NCBI RefSeq assembly: GCF_004327985.1
Contig: NZ_SJDL01000020.1
Span: 1-64,000 of the forward strand
Reading direction: 5' to 3'
DNA from: Marinobacter halodurans
Lineage (GTDB): Bacteria > Pseudomonadota > Gammaproteobacteria > Pseudomonadales > Oleiphilaceae
DNA length: 64,000 nucleotides
Shown: piece by piece, positions 28,073 to 36,446 of the stretch
How the letters are laid out: every line of letters begins with the position of its first letter
How positions within the stretch are numbered: position 1 is the first letter of the stretch
Notes under the pieces: model-generated
Databases searched by the model: none
Told to the model about the DNA's origin: nothing
Seen by the model: the letters and a program-made list of their open reading frames with translations, nothing else
Position numbers and translations under genes: made by a program

Positions 28073-30097
28073 ATGTTCAAGGTTCATTCGGCCTACCAGC
28101 CCTCGGGAGACCAGCCCACGGCTATCGAGGGCCTGGTTGACGGGATAGAGTCCGGTCTGGCCCACCAGACCCTGCTGGGCGTGACCGGGTCGGGCAAGAC
28201 GTTCACCATCGCTAACGTGGTGGAGCGCATCCAGCGGCCAACCATCGTCATGGCCCACAACAAGACATTGGCGGCGCAGCTGTACGGGGAGTTCAAGGAA
28301 TTCTTCCCGGACAATGCCGTCGAGTATTTCGTTTCCTATTACGATTACTACCAGCCGGAAGCCTATGTCCCCTCATCGGACACCTTCATCGAGAAGGACG
28401 CGTCCATCAACGAGCACATCGAGCAGATGCGGCTGTCGGCCACCAAGGCCCTGCTGGAGCGGGACGATGCCATCATTGTGGCGACCGTCTCTTCCATCTA
28501 TGGCCTGGGTGATCCCCAGTCCTACCTGAAGATGATGCTGCACCTGGATCGGGGCGATCAGATCGACCAGCGTTTTATCCTGCGCCGCCTGGCGGAATTG
28601 CAGTACACCCGTAACGACGTCGAGTTTCACCGGGCCAACTACCGGGTGCGCGGGGATGTCATCGACGTGTTTCCCGCGGAATCCGAGAAGGAAGCCATCC
28701 GCATCGAGCTGTTCGATGACGAGGTAGAGAATCTCAGCTACTTCGATCCGCTGACCGGGGAAGTGTTGCGCCGGGTGCCGCGGGTGACCATCTACCCCAA
28801 GAGCCACTATGTCACGCCACGCCAGGTAGTGCTGGACGCGGTCGAGAACATCAAGGTGGAGCTGGACGGGCGTCTCAAGCAGTTGCGCGACAACAACAAA
28901 CTGGTGGAAGCCCAGCGACTGGAAGAGCGGACCCGCTACGATATCGAAATGATGCTGGAGCTGGGCTACTGCAACGGCATCGAGAACTACTCGCGCTACC
29001 TGTCCGGCCGTCGCCCGGGGGAGGCCCCGCCGACCCTGTTCGACTATCTCCCGGCCAACGCATTGCTGGTGGTGGACGAATCCCACGTCACCATTCCCCA
29101 GATCGGCGCCATGTACAAGGGCGACCGCTCACGCAAGGAAACCCTGGTGGAGTACGGCTTCCGTCTGCCGTCGGCCCTGGATAACCGGCCCATGCGTTTT
29201 GACGAGTGGGAGCGTATGGCGCCTCAGATGATCTTCGTCTCGGCCACGCCCGCCGTCTACGAGGCCGATCATGCCGGCCAGGTGGTGGAGCAGGTGGTGC
29301 GGCCGACCGGTCTGCTGGATCCGGAAATCGAGGTGCGTGCCGCGTCCACCCAGGTGGACGATCTGCTGTCCGAGATTCGCCAGCGTGTTGCGGCGGATGA
29401 GCGGGTCCTGGTGACCACGCTCACCAAGCGCATGGCCGAAGACCTGACGGATTTCCTGCAGGAGCACGACATCCGCGTGCGCTACCTGCATTCGGACATC
29501 GATACGGTGGAGCGGGTGGAGATCATCCGCGACCTGCGGCGGGGCGAATTCGACGTGCTGGTGGGGATCAACCTGCTGCGGGAAGGCCTGGACATGCCGG
29601 AAGTCTCGCTGGTGGCGATCCTGGATGCCGATAAGGAAGGCTTCCTGCGCTCGGAGCGCTCACTGATCCAGACCATCGGCCGGGCGGCGCGCAACGTACA
29701 CGGCAAGGCGATTCTCTACGGCGACAGGATCACCGGCTCCATGCAGCGGGCCATCGACGAGACCTGCCGCCGTCGCGAGAAGCAGCAGGCGCACAACGAG
29801 GCCCATGGCATCACGCCGCAGGGACTGACGAAGAACATCGCCGACATCATGGAAGGGGCCCGCTACGGTGCCCCGGGACGTCGGCGCGGAGGCGAACGGC
29901 CCGGCCAGAAAGCGGCCGAGGAGGCCGAGGAATACCGTGCCATGGCGCATGGCAAGTCGCCGGAAGACTTGCTTAAGGATATCACCAAACTGGAAGACGA
30001 GATGTACAAGGCCGCCGCCGACCTGGACTTCGAGCGGGCAGCCCGGCTGCGTGACGATATTGCTTCACTCAAGGAAGCGTCCATCCGGACGGCCTGA
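28073..30097 (+). CDS. uvrB: UvrABC excision nuclease subunit B
   Basis: The 674-residue DNA-repair helicase has the Walker A GVTGSGKT near residue 40, the [12 protein letters not shown] beta-hairpin that probes damage, helicase motifs ([49 protein letters not shown]) and a C-terminal UVR motif ([23 protein letters not shown]) that meets UvrC. The length is normal. No CTG-N10-CAG LexA box was found in its upstream gap, unlike E. coli uvrB. It converges with the next gene, with only six bases between stops. Confidence 0.98.
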   Translation: MFKVHSAYQPSGDQPTAIEGLVDGIESGLAHQTLLGVTGSGKTFTIANVVERIQRPTIVMAHNKTLAAQLYGEFKEFFPDNAVEYFVSYYDYYQPEAYVPSSDTFIEKDASINEHIEQMRLSATKALLERDDAIIVATVSSIYGLGDPQSYLKMMLHLDRGDQIDQRFILRRLAELQYTRNDVEFHRANYRVRGDVIDVFPAESEKEAIRIELFDDEVENLSYFDPLTGEVLRRVPRVTIYPKSHYVTPRQVVLDAVENIKVELDGRLKQLRDNNKLVEAQRLEERTRYDIEMMLELGYCNGIENYSRYLSGRRPGEAPPTLFDYLPANALLVVDESHVTIPQIGAMYKGDRSRKETLVEYGFRLPSALDNRPMRFDEWERMAPQMIFVSATPAVYEADHAGQVVEQVVRPTGLLDPEIEVRAASTQVDDLLSEIRQRVAADERVLVTTLTKRMAEDLTDFLQEHDIRVRYLHSDIDTVERVEIIRDLRRGEFDVLVGINLLREGLDMPEVSLVAILDADKEGFLRSERSLIQTIGRAARNVHGKAILYGDRITGSMQRAIDETCRRREKQQAHNEAHGITPQGLTKNIADIMEGARYGAPGRRRGGERPGQKAAEEAEEYRAMAHGKSPEDLLKDITKLEDEMYKAAADLDFERAARLRDDIASLKEASIRTA

Positions 30098-30103
30098 GGT
30101 TGT

Positions 30104-31231
30104 TTAGTCCGAAACGCCCAGGTCGCGTCTGGGGCCGATAATCACGACCGCCTGCAACCGCTGCCGATGGCCGTAGCTGGCCATTTTTTCGAAGACGGCC
30201 CGGTCCACGGGCAGGTACTGTTTGTCGGCGATGGTTTCACCTTCCGCGACGTCCACCTCCGGGTCGTGCAGGTAGACAAACTGGTTATCCATGGCGCAGA
30301 CAGTCACCCAGTGGGGGACCCGGCTGCGGTTGAGCTGCCAGGTGCTGACCAGGATGACCGGTATGTCGCCGCGGGCCAGGGCCTCTTCAATCACATCGAC
30401 CGTGATGGGTTCGTTGTGCAGATCGATATCGGTCAGGGCCATGTCGTGGATGAAACCCTCGTGGACCAGTTCGAGGACCCGTTTTTTCTCCTCGCTGCGC
30501 ACCGTATCCTTGAACAGCGCGCCTTCCCTGCTGACATAGGCCGTGACGGTGAAACCGCGCTGCCAGGCTGCCAGCGCCAGGCCGTGAGGACCACAGCCAC
30601 CGTGACCGGCCAGCATAAAAATTGTGGTGGCCTCGCGCCAGATCCGCAGCTCTTCCAGGGTGGTGAGACGCCATTCAGGGCACTTGGCGGCCATGGCCAT
30701 CATCAGTGCGGCCGGTCCACAGGTGAAATCGGTGGTCTGCGGGTAATAGGGCACAGGCCGCACCGCGTCTGACGGCTCGAAGAACAGGATGCGACGCTCG
30801 AAGCGCAGCGCATTGCCATGATCCTCGTAGTAGTCCCGATAGGTGCCGAACTGCCGGTAGCCCAGGCGGCGGTAGAGCCGGATCGCGCCGTGGTTATCCT
30901 CGCGTACTTCCAGGCGCATGATAATCCGGTCGGCGTCCACGGCAACCGCTTCGCTCTCGCGAACCAGTCTCTCGCCCAGCCCCTGTCCCCGGGCTTCGTC
31001 CGCGACGGCAATCGAGTAGATGCGTGCCAGGCGGGTGGCCTTGTGCATCAGCACCACGCTGTAGCCCACCAGCCGGCCCTCGGTCTCGGCCACCAGGACC
31101 CGGTCGCGGGGCATTTCCAGGAAACGGCGGAAGCTGCGGCGGGAGAGGCGGTCCTCCGAAAAACAGCGGTTTTCCAGATCGACCAGGGCATCCAGGTCGT
31201 CCGGGAGGGCGCGGCGAATCAATACATGCAT
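30104..31231 (-). CDS. GNAT acetyltransferase fused to a C39-like cysteine peptidase
   Basis: The 375-residue protein has two domains. Residues about 1-150 are a GNAT N-acyltransferase with the acetyl-CoA loop RGQGLGERL (81-89). Residues about 160-370 are a papain-fold, C39-like domain with a complete predicted triad: C171 in DFTCGPAALM, H307 in VPHWVTV and D323 in LHDPEVD. The ATG at 31231 has AGGA nearby; the frame is open further to 31273 but without better signals. It faces a RimK-type ATP-grasp gene head to head (187-base gap). Such pairs are widespread in proteobacteria and were predicted by comparative genomics to make or modify peptides. The substrate is unknown. There is no signal peptide, so it should act in the cytoplasm. 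Confidence 0.85.
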   Translation of the reverse strand: MHVLIRRALPDDLDALVDLENRCFSEDRLSRRSFRRFLEMPRDRVLVAETEGRLVGYSVVLMHKATRLARIYSIAVADEARGQGLGERLVRESEAVAVDADRIIMRLEVREDNHGAIRLYRRLGYRQFGTYRDYYEDHGNALRFERRILFFEPSDAVRPVPYYPQTTDFTCGPAALMMAMAAKCPEWRLTTLEELRIWREATTIFMLAGHGGCGPHGLALAAWQRGFTVTAYVSREGALFKDTVRSEEKKRVLELVHEGFIHDMALTDIDLHNEPITVDVIEEALARGDIPVILVSTWQLNRSRVPHWVTVCAMDNQFVYLHDPEVDVAEGETIADKQYLPVDRAVFEKMASYGHRQRLQAVVIIGPRRDLGVSD

Positions 31232-31418
31232 GGCCAGTCCTGTAATAGCGTTCAACCAGGCCGGTAGGAGCAATTTACGCAGTGCCGGCGTGAACTATTA
31301 TGGGGGGTGTTGGCAGACTGCGAAAGGTGCGTGAAATCCGCTATGAGCTAATGATTGTTTGGGTTCACGACCCGGCGTATTGTCGCGTTTTCGAGGCCGT
31401 TTCAGGAAGGAATCCGGT

Positions 31419-32921
31419 ATGACCCGTTTGATGATTGTGGTGGATCGTGACCGTGACTGGGCCCCTTACTATCCCAGTACGGACGTCATGACCTTCGACC
31501 AGTATGTCCAGCTGTCGGGTAACAATTCCCAGCGGGTACGGGTGATCAACCTGTGCCAGAGTGCCCGCTATCTCAGTCGCGGTTACTATTGCTCGCTGTT
31601 GGCGGAGGCCCGTGGCCATAACGTGGTGCCCTCCGTGATGACGCTGAACGACCTGCGGCGCAAGGACCTGTTTTCACTGGAGTTGCAGGAGCTGGATCCA
31701 GGGGTTGTCCATTGGCTGGACGAGGCGGCAACCGCCGAGCCCGCTCCGGAGGGCGGGCGCGAGACCGTGCGCCAGGTGAAGGTGCGGACCTTCTTTGGCA
31801 AGGCCGAACACGAGGCCCTCAAACCGGTCGCCCGGGTGCTGTTCGAGCGGTTCCCGTGTCCGATCCTGGAAGTGGTGTTCCGTTATCGCAAAACCTGGCA
31901 GATCGAGTCGATGAAACCAGCATCCCCGGCGGACCTGACGGAGTCGGAACAGGATGTCTTTGCCGGGGCCCTGGATCGTTTCAGCAGCGCCCTGTGGCGC
32001 AAGCCGCGGTCGCGCCGCCAGTTCCGCTACGATCTGGCCATGCTGGTCGACCCGGACGAGAAGCTGCCACCCAGCGACGCCAAGGCGTTACAGTATTTCA
32101 TCAAGGCCGGCAAGAAGCTGGGAATCCATGTGGAACCGATCACCCGCAAGGACTACATGCGGCTGCCGGAATACGACGGCCTGTTTATCCGCGAGACCAC
32201 CTCGATCGACCATCACACCTACCGGTTTGCCCGCAAGGCCGAGGCCGAAGGCATGGTCGTCATTGACGACCCGGTGTCGATCCTGCGCTGTACCAACAAG
32301 GTGTTCCTGGCGGATCTGCTGAAGAACAACAAAGTGCCCACGCCGCGCACGCTGATCCTGTCCAAGGACCAGAAGGACGGCGTCGAGCAGGCCATCGAGC
32401 ATCTGGGCTACCCCATGGTGGTCAAGATTCCCGACGGCGCCTTTTCCCGTGGTGTGATGCGTGCCGAGAACGAGCAACAGCTGAAGGAAGCGCTCAAGAC
32501 GCTGTTCCGGCAATCGGCCCTGGTGCTGGCCCAGGAGTATCTCTATACCGATTACGACTGGCGTATCGGGGTGCTGGGCGGGCGCGCCATCTTTGCCTGC
32601 AAGTACTACATGGTGAAAGGCCATTGGCAGATCTACAGTCACGGCGACAACCAGCAGTTCGACAGCGGCGACTTCGATACGCTGCCCACCTATGAGGTCC
32701 CGCGTAATGTCATCCAGGCCGCACTGAACGCGACCCGGCTGATCGGCAACGGCCTGTACGGGGTGGACATCAAGCAGTCCGGCAATCGCGTCGCGGTTAT
32801 CGAGGTCAACGACAACCCCAACATTGACGCCGGGGTTGAGGACCGCTTTCTCGGTGGCGAACTCTACACGTTGGTGATGCAGGAGTTCCTGTCGCGGATG
32901 GAAGCGCGGCGGCGGGCCTGA
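31419..32921 (+). CDS. RimK-type ATP-grasp ligase with N-terminal RLAN-like domain
   Basis: The 500-residue protein has an N-terminal domain of about 150-190 residues (MTRLMIVVDRDRDWAPYYPS..., the RLAN type) before a RimK-like ATP-grasp fold. Key ATP-grasp parts are the VPTPRTLILSKDQ region, the phosphate loop VKIPDGAFSRGVMRAENEQQ, the lid RIGVLGGRAIFACKYYMV and the metal site VIEVNDNPNIDAG (E462, N464 and N466). RimK-type enzymes join amino acids, often glutamate, to proteins or small molecules. The start at 31419 follows AGGAAGG; the frame is open to 31359. Divergent pairing with the GNAT-C39 gene suggests a joint pathway. Target and product are unknown. Confidence 0.85.
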   Translation: MTRLMIVVDRDRDWAPYYPSTDVMTFDQYVQLSGNNSQRVRVINLCQSARYLSRGYYCSLLAEARGHNVVPSVMTLNDLRRKDLFSLELQELDPGVVHWLDEAATAEPAPEGGRETVRQVKVRTFFGKAEHEALKPVARVLFERFPCPILEVVFRYRKTWQIESMKPASPADLTESEQDVFAGALDRFSSALWRKPRSRRQFRYDLAMLVDPDEKLPPSDAKALQYFIKAGKKLGIHVEPITRKDYMRLPEYDGLFIRETTSIDHHTYRFARKAEAEGMVVIDDPVSILRCTNKVFLADLLKNNKVPTPRTLILSKDQKDGVEQAIEHLGYPMVVKIPDGAFSRGVMRAENEQQLKEALKTLFRQSALVLAQEYLYTDYDWRIGVLGGRAIFACKYYMVKGHWQIYSHGDNQQFDSGDFDTLPTYEVPRNVIQAALNATRLIGNGLYGVDIKQSGNRVAVIEVNDNPNIDAGVEDRFLGGELYTLVMQEFLSRMEARRRA

Positions 32922-32931
32922 ACCCAGGGCA

Positions 32932-34095
32932 TCAGCCAGCCGTTCCCGGTTCCATTGGGCGCCAGACCCGAATGCTGCCCAGCCAGTTCAGGTGCGATGC
33001 CGCATCGCGGAGCTGCTGAATCGACACCGGTTGGGTCAGCGTATCGGGATTGCGGATGAAAATCTCCACCGATACGCGATCCCCCAGATAATGCAGGCGA
33101 AGGCTGCGCAGGGCTTCCGGCTCAAGCCGGTCGTGCCAGGCCCGTTCCAGGGCCTGGATGATTTCACTGCGCGTAGGCAGGCCGGATTCGGTCGGCTCAG
33201 CGCCTGAATCGTTTTCCGCATCGATGTGAAAGATCACATCGCTGATATCCGGATGGGCGTCGCGGATCCGCTGGGTGACCTTGACGCCGATTTCGTGCCC
33301 CTCGGAGACGCTGATGACGGGGCTGACAAGCAAATGCAGGTCGAGCAGTACATCCCCACCCATGCGCCGGCTGCGCAGGTCGTGCACGTCGCGCACGCCT
33401 TCGGTGGCCCGGGCGATGTCGTGGATCTCACGGGTGCGGTCATCGTCGATGGCGGTATCCACCAGTTCCTTGACGCTGCTCCAGGTCAGGCTCCAGCCAA
33501 CATGGCCAATCACCACGGACACGCCGATCGCCGCCAGGGCATCGAGCCAGGCGACGCCCGTCATGGCGCCGGCAGCGCCAGCCAGGACGATGATCGAGGA
33601 GAACGCGTCCGTCCGGCTGTGCCAGGCGTTGGCGATGATCAGGTCCGAGCGGATCGCTTCGCCCACCCGTCGTGTGTAGCGGTAGATCCATTCCTTGCCG
33701 AGGATCGAGAGCCCGGCGGCGACCAGCACCGGCCATCCCGGCAGGGTCGTATCCCCGGGTTCCGACAGCATACGCTGCAGGCTGTCCCAGGCCAGGGCGC
33801 CGGCCAGTCCGATCAGGAAACTGCCCAGAACCATGGTGCCCAGGGTCTCAAAGCGTTGGTGGCCATAGGGGTGGTCGGAGTCCGGCGCCTGCCGGGCGGT
33901 GCGCATCAGGCCCAGAACCAGCAGGTCGGAGGCCACATCGGAAAACGAATGAATGCCGTCGATGACCAGTGCCTGGGAGTGGAAAAACACGCCGATGATG
34001 CACTTTCCCACCCCCAGGATGATATCGAGAATCATGCCGATAAGGGTGACCCGTGTGGCGGCCTGCTGTTCCTGTTTCAACTTGATGTCAGTCAT
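32932..34095 (-). CDS. Cation diffusion facilitator transporter
   Basis: The 387-residue inner-membrane protein has six predicted helices and the CDF metal sites DGIHSFSDVASD (helix 2) and HSRTDAFSS (helix 5), which match the Asp/His quartet of the YiiP transport site. The cytoplasmic C-terminal domain (about 215-300) is the ferredoxin-like dimerisation domain, and about 80 extra residues follow. It should export a divalent metal such as zinc, iron or manganese in exchange for protons; the metal cannot be told from sequence. It converges with the ATP-grasp gene, 10 bases apart. Confidence 0.92.
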   Translation of the reverse strand: MTDIKLKQEQQAATRVTLIGMILDIILGVGKCIIGVFFHSQALVIDGIHSFSDVASDLLVLGLMRTARQAPDSDHPYGHQRFETLGTMVLGSFLIGLAGALAWDSLQRMLSEPGDTTLPGWPVLVAAGLSILGKEWIYRYTRRVGEAIRSDLIIANAWHSRTDAFSSIIVLAGAAGAMTGVAWLDALAAIGVSVVIGHVGWSLTWSSVKELVDTAIDDDRTREIHDIARATEGVRDVHDLRSRRMGGDVLLDLHLLVSPVISVSEGHEIGVKVTQRIRDAHPDISDVIFHIDAENDSGAEPTESGLPTRSEIIQALERAWHDRLEPEALRSLRLHYLGDRVSVEIFIRNPDTLTQPVSIQQLRDAASHLNWLGSIRVWRPMEPGTAG

Positions 34096-34143
34096 TCCCG
34101 AAAACGCTCTCCTGGGCCAAATTTTGCTGAAGTCCTGATTGTC

Positions 34144-34418
34144 TTATGCACAAACCGGCGAAGCGGTGAGCCATTTTCCAGAGTGTTTCAAAATCCGGTG
34201 CACCGGTATGAGGCGCCTATAACCTATTGAAATAAAAAAGTAAATTGATTGATCAAAAAATAACCAATCTGTAGAGCGGCCCGTTCCCCAAGGGATTCGA
34301 AACTCTGCCCGCGTATTTTCAACAGGGTTATCCACAGATTTCGTGGAAAAGGTCACAAGGGCTTCACCATACAGTCATTTAGCGGTCATGTACGCCTGGG
34401 CAGACACCCTGTGGAAAA
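34144..34418. promoter_or_regulatory. DnaA-box cluster with AT-rich tract upstream of pyrD
   Basis: The gap between the cation transporter and pyrD (34096-34520) holds no gene but has TTATGCACA (34144-34152) and TTATCCACA (34328-34336), both perfect TTATNCACA DnaA boxes. TTTTCCACA is on the minus strand (34410-34418), and a weaker TTTTCCACG is also on the minus strand (34342-34350). A strongly AT-rich tract lies between them (about 34218-34270) and includes a GATC. It looks like a DnaA-binding regulatory or titration site; dnaA, dnaN and rpmH are absent, so it is not called oriC. Confidence 0.55.
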
Positions 34419-34483
34419 CCCCTATGAGGCCCTGCACGGACGATTTCAGGCGCCGGGAGTGGCTGTATTTCCGCCGTATCCGG

Positions 34484-34489
34484 TATACT
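34484..34489 (+). promoter_or_regulatory. Candidate -10 element of pyrD
   Basis: TATACT lies 32 bases before the pyrD ATG, which would give a leader of about 25 bases. No good -35 hexamer is seen at the usual spacing, so the call is tentative. Confidence 0.35.
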
Positions 34490-34520
34490 CCCGCCCCATC
34501 GAATGAATGGAGTATCCCCG

Positions 34521-35543
34521 ATGTATGGCCTGATCCGAAACCTTCTTTTCCGATTACCGCCGGAGCAGGCCCATCATGTTGCGTTGCGGGCGCTGGATCT
34601 GGGGAATCGGTTGGGGCTGTTGGGAGCGTTGACGCCGAAAGTGCCTATGGCGCCGGTTGAGGTTATGGGGCTGGTGTTTCCCAATCCCGTGGGGCTGGCT
34701 GCCGGACTGGACAAGAACGCTGAGCACATTGATGCCCTGGCGGCCCTGGGATTCGGCTTCATTGAAGTCGGCACGGTGACGCCGATAGCGCAGCCTGGCA
34801 ATCCCAAGCCCCGCATGTTCCGGCTGCCGGAGCATCAGGCCCTGATCAATCGTATGGGCTTTAACAACGAGGGGCTGGACGTTCTGCTGGCCAATGTCCG
34901 CAATGCCCGGTTTGACGGCGTATTGGGCATCAACGTCGGCAAGAACAAGGCGACGCCGGCGGAAGAGGCGGAGGCGGATTACCGCAAGGGAATTGCCGCG
35001 GTGTACGAACTGGCCAGCTACATCACCGTCAACGTGTCCTCGCCCAACACGCCGGGCCTGCGGGATCTCCAGTTCGGCGACTCCCTCAAGCGGCTGCTGG
35101 TGGCGATCAAGGAGGAGCAGCGCACCCAGGCCGAGCGCCAGGGGCGTTACGTGCCCGTCGCCGTGAAGATTGCGCCGGACATGGACGACCAGGCCATCCG
35201 TTTTGTCGCGGATGCGCTGATGGAAACCGGAATCGATGGCGTCATCGCCACCAACACTACCATCGAACGCAGCGCCGTTCAGGGCCATCAGTATGCCGGG
35301 GAGCAGGGCGGGCTGAGTGGAGCGCCCGTACGTGCCGCGTCCGTGCGGGTGATTGAGGGATTGTACGGCGAGCTGGGCGACCGGTTGCCCATCATCGGCG
35401 TGGGCGGGATCACCGATGGCGACAGTGCCGCTGAGAAAATCCGCGCGGGCGCGAAACTGGTACAGATCTATACCGGCTTTATCTACGAAGGCCCGGCACT
35501 GATCGCGGAGGCGGTGAAGGCGATTGCGGCGCTGGAGCGTTAA
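34521..35543 (+). CDS. pyrD: Dihydroorotate dehydrogenase (quinone), class 2
   Basis: The 340-residue membrane-associated flavoprotein oxidises dihydroorotate to orotate using quinone. The N-terminal [22 protein letters not shown] is the class 2 quinone-tunnel helix pair. The active site has [14 protein letters not shown] with the catalytic serine of class 2 enzymes, and the FMN phosphate site is [20 protein letters not shown]. The ATG at 34521 gives the standard N-terminus and follows GGAG; an ATG at 34503 would add six unusual residues. Together with rmf and rlmL it forms a neighbourhood also seen in E. coli. Confidence 0.96.
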   Translation: MYGLIRNLLFRLPPEQAHHVALRALDLGNRLGLLGALTPKVPMAPVEVMGLVFPNPVGLAAGLDKNAEHIDALAALGFGFIEVGTVTPIAQPGNPKPRMFRLPEHQALINRMGFNNEGLDVLLANVRNARFDGVLGINVGKNKATPAEEAEADYRKGIAAVYELASYITVNVSSPNTPGLRDLQFGDSLKRLLVAIKEEQRTQAERQGRYVPVAVKIAPDMDDQAIRFVADALMETGIDGVIATNTTIERSAVQGHQYAGEQGGLSGAPVRAASVRVIEGLYGELGDRLPIIGVGGITDGDSAAEKIRAGAKLVQIYTGFIYEGPALIAEAVKAIAALER

Positions 35544-35589
35544 CGGACAGGAACCGGGCGGGTCGAAAAGCGTGGCCTGAAAATAAAGT

Positions 35590-35608
35590 GGGCCCGCTGA
35601 GCGGGCCC
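35590..35608 (-). terminator. Probable rmf terminator
   Basis: GGGCCCGC/GCGGGCCC forms a perfect eight-bp stem with a three-base loop. On the minus strand it is followed by ACTTTATTTT, a broken T run, which suits the leftward rmf transcript. A neighbouring CGGGG/CCCCG hairpin (35612-35627) may contribute. The rest of 35544-35794 holds nothing recognisable. Confidence 0.6.
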
Positions 35609-35794
35609 GTGCGGGGGATAAACCCCGTGGCGTTGCTTTCTTTGCTGGTAAGGATCGAGTGGACCCTTTGGGTTAAATAGGTTTCCAGTTTGTTTTTTGG
35701 TTGCTAACGCTTGCTGTAAAGAGATCCTGATTGAGAGTTTTTGGTTGAAAGCCGAGTCACTGAATCTGGATAAAAGACAGTGGGCTTATCTGCT

Positions 35795-36004
35795 TCAGAC
35801 TGAGATGTTTGGTAATCGATGGATGCCTGAAACCCCCGTAAGGCCTTCCCAATTATCCATCCGTCCTTCTCGCCAACCATTCAGCCACTCCTGCCGGGTG
35901 TCCACCTGTTCAAGAGGGCAGCTATCCTTGGATTTACCGGAAATGCCGGCCAGATAACCCCGTTTGAATGCGCGAGCACTCATATCTCTTTTCTGTCTTT
36001 TCAT
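35795..36004 (-). CDS. rmf: Ribosome modulation factor
   Basis: The 69-residue basic protein starts MKRQKRDMSARAFKRGYLAGISGKSK and contains CPLEQVDTRQEWLNGWREGR, which aligns well with E. coli RMF (MKRQKRDRLERAHQRGYQAG and SQWLGGWREA). RMF drives 70S ribosomes to dimerise in stationary phase. GAGGAA lies just before the ATG at 36004; the frame extends four codons further without support. The C-terminal extension (DNWEGLTGVSGIHRLPNISV) is longer than the 55-residue E. coli protein. It lies between pyrD and rlmL on the opposite strand. Confidence 0.95.
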   Translation of the reverse strand: MKRQKRDMSARAFKRGYLAGISGKSKDSCPLEQVDTRQEWLNGWREGRMDNWEGLTGVSGIHRLPNISV

Positions 36005-36134
36005 GCTGTTCCTCACCTCATGGGTTTACAGATCATGGGGTGCGCACCGAAGCATGCCAAACGACTGTGAAAGCAGATATCGCGGGACTCCGCCCGGAGG
36101 GATCCGCCTGGGCCGCAGGCACCAGGATCCTGTT

Positions 36135-36156
36135 GCTGACGTCGACAAACGTCAGC
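36135..36156. other. Perfect hairpin in the rmf upstream region
   Basis: GCTGACGT and ACGTCAGC pair around a six-base loop, about 130 bases upstream of rmf. It may lie in the rmf 5' leader or upstream control region. The rest of 36005-36348 is AT-richer spacer in which I could not define promoters with confidence. Confidence 0.4.
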
Positions 36157-36348
36157 GCTTGAAAAGACGCGTCAATGACAAGGTAAGACGAAACCGTTGA
36201 AGATGTACACTATTAATTTCATCTAGATGACGGTTGCTTTATGTTTGTGTGACATAAAAATCCGTACGCTTAGTAGACGATTGCGCAACAATCAGCGGCT
36301 TAGCGCATTTTCTTCTAAGCACCTCTCAGCCATGTGGCTGTCGATTCT

Positions 36349-36404
36349 GTAGCCGGAAAGGCGGGACGAAGCTGTCCCCGGTCAACTCGCCTCCGGACGG
36401 CTAC
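36349..36404 (+). promoter_or_regulatory. Nested stem-loop in the rlmL leader
   Basis: GTAGCCG (36349-36355) pairs with CGGCTAC (36398-36404). Inside, GGCG (36360-36363) pairs with CGCC (36388-36391), enclosing a GGAC/GTCC hairpin (36364-36377). The structure ends 42 bases before the rlmL start. GGCT at about 36336-36339 could pair with AGCC (36351-36354) instead, giving a possible alternative fold. No known riboswitch class is recognised. Confidence 0.45.
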
Positions 36405-36446
36405 GCTGTCACAGGCGATGACGACGAATAACCATTGGAGCCCGAA

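Noticed and set aside
34096-34520. Main chromosomal origin oriC
   Set aside because: Two perfect DnaA boxes and an AT-rich tract are suggestive, but dnaA, dnaN, recF, gyrB and rpmH are all absent and only three or four boxes are seen.
36363-36378. Guanidine-II (mini-ykkC) riboswitch hairpin with GGACGA before rlmL
   Set aside because: Only one hairpin is present and its loop is GAAGCT, not the paired ACGR tetraloops of that class; rlmL is also not a typical target.
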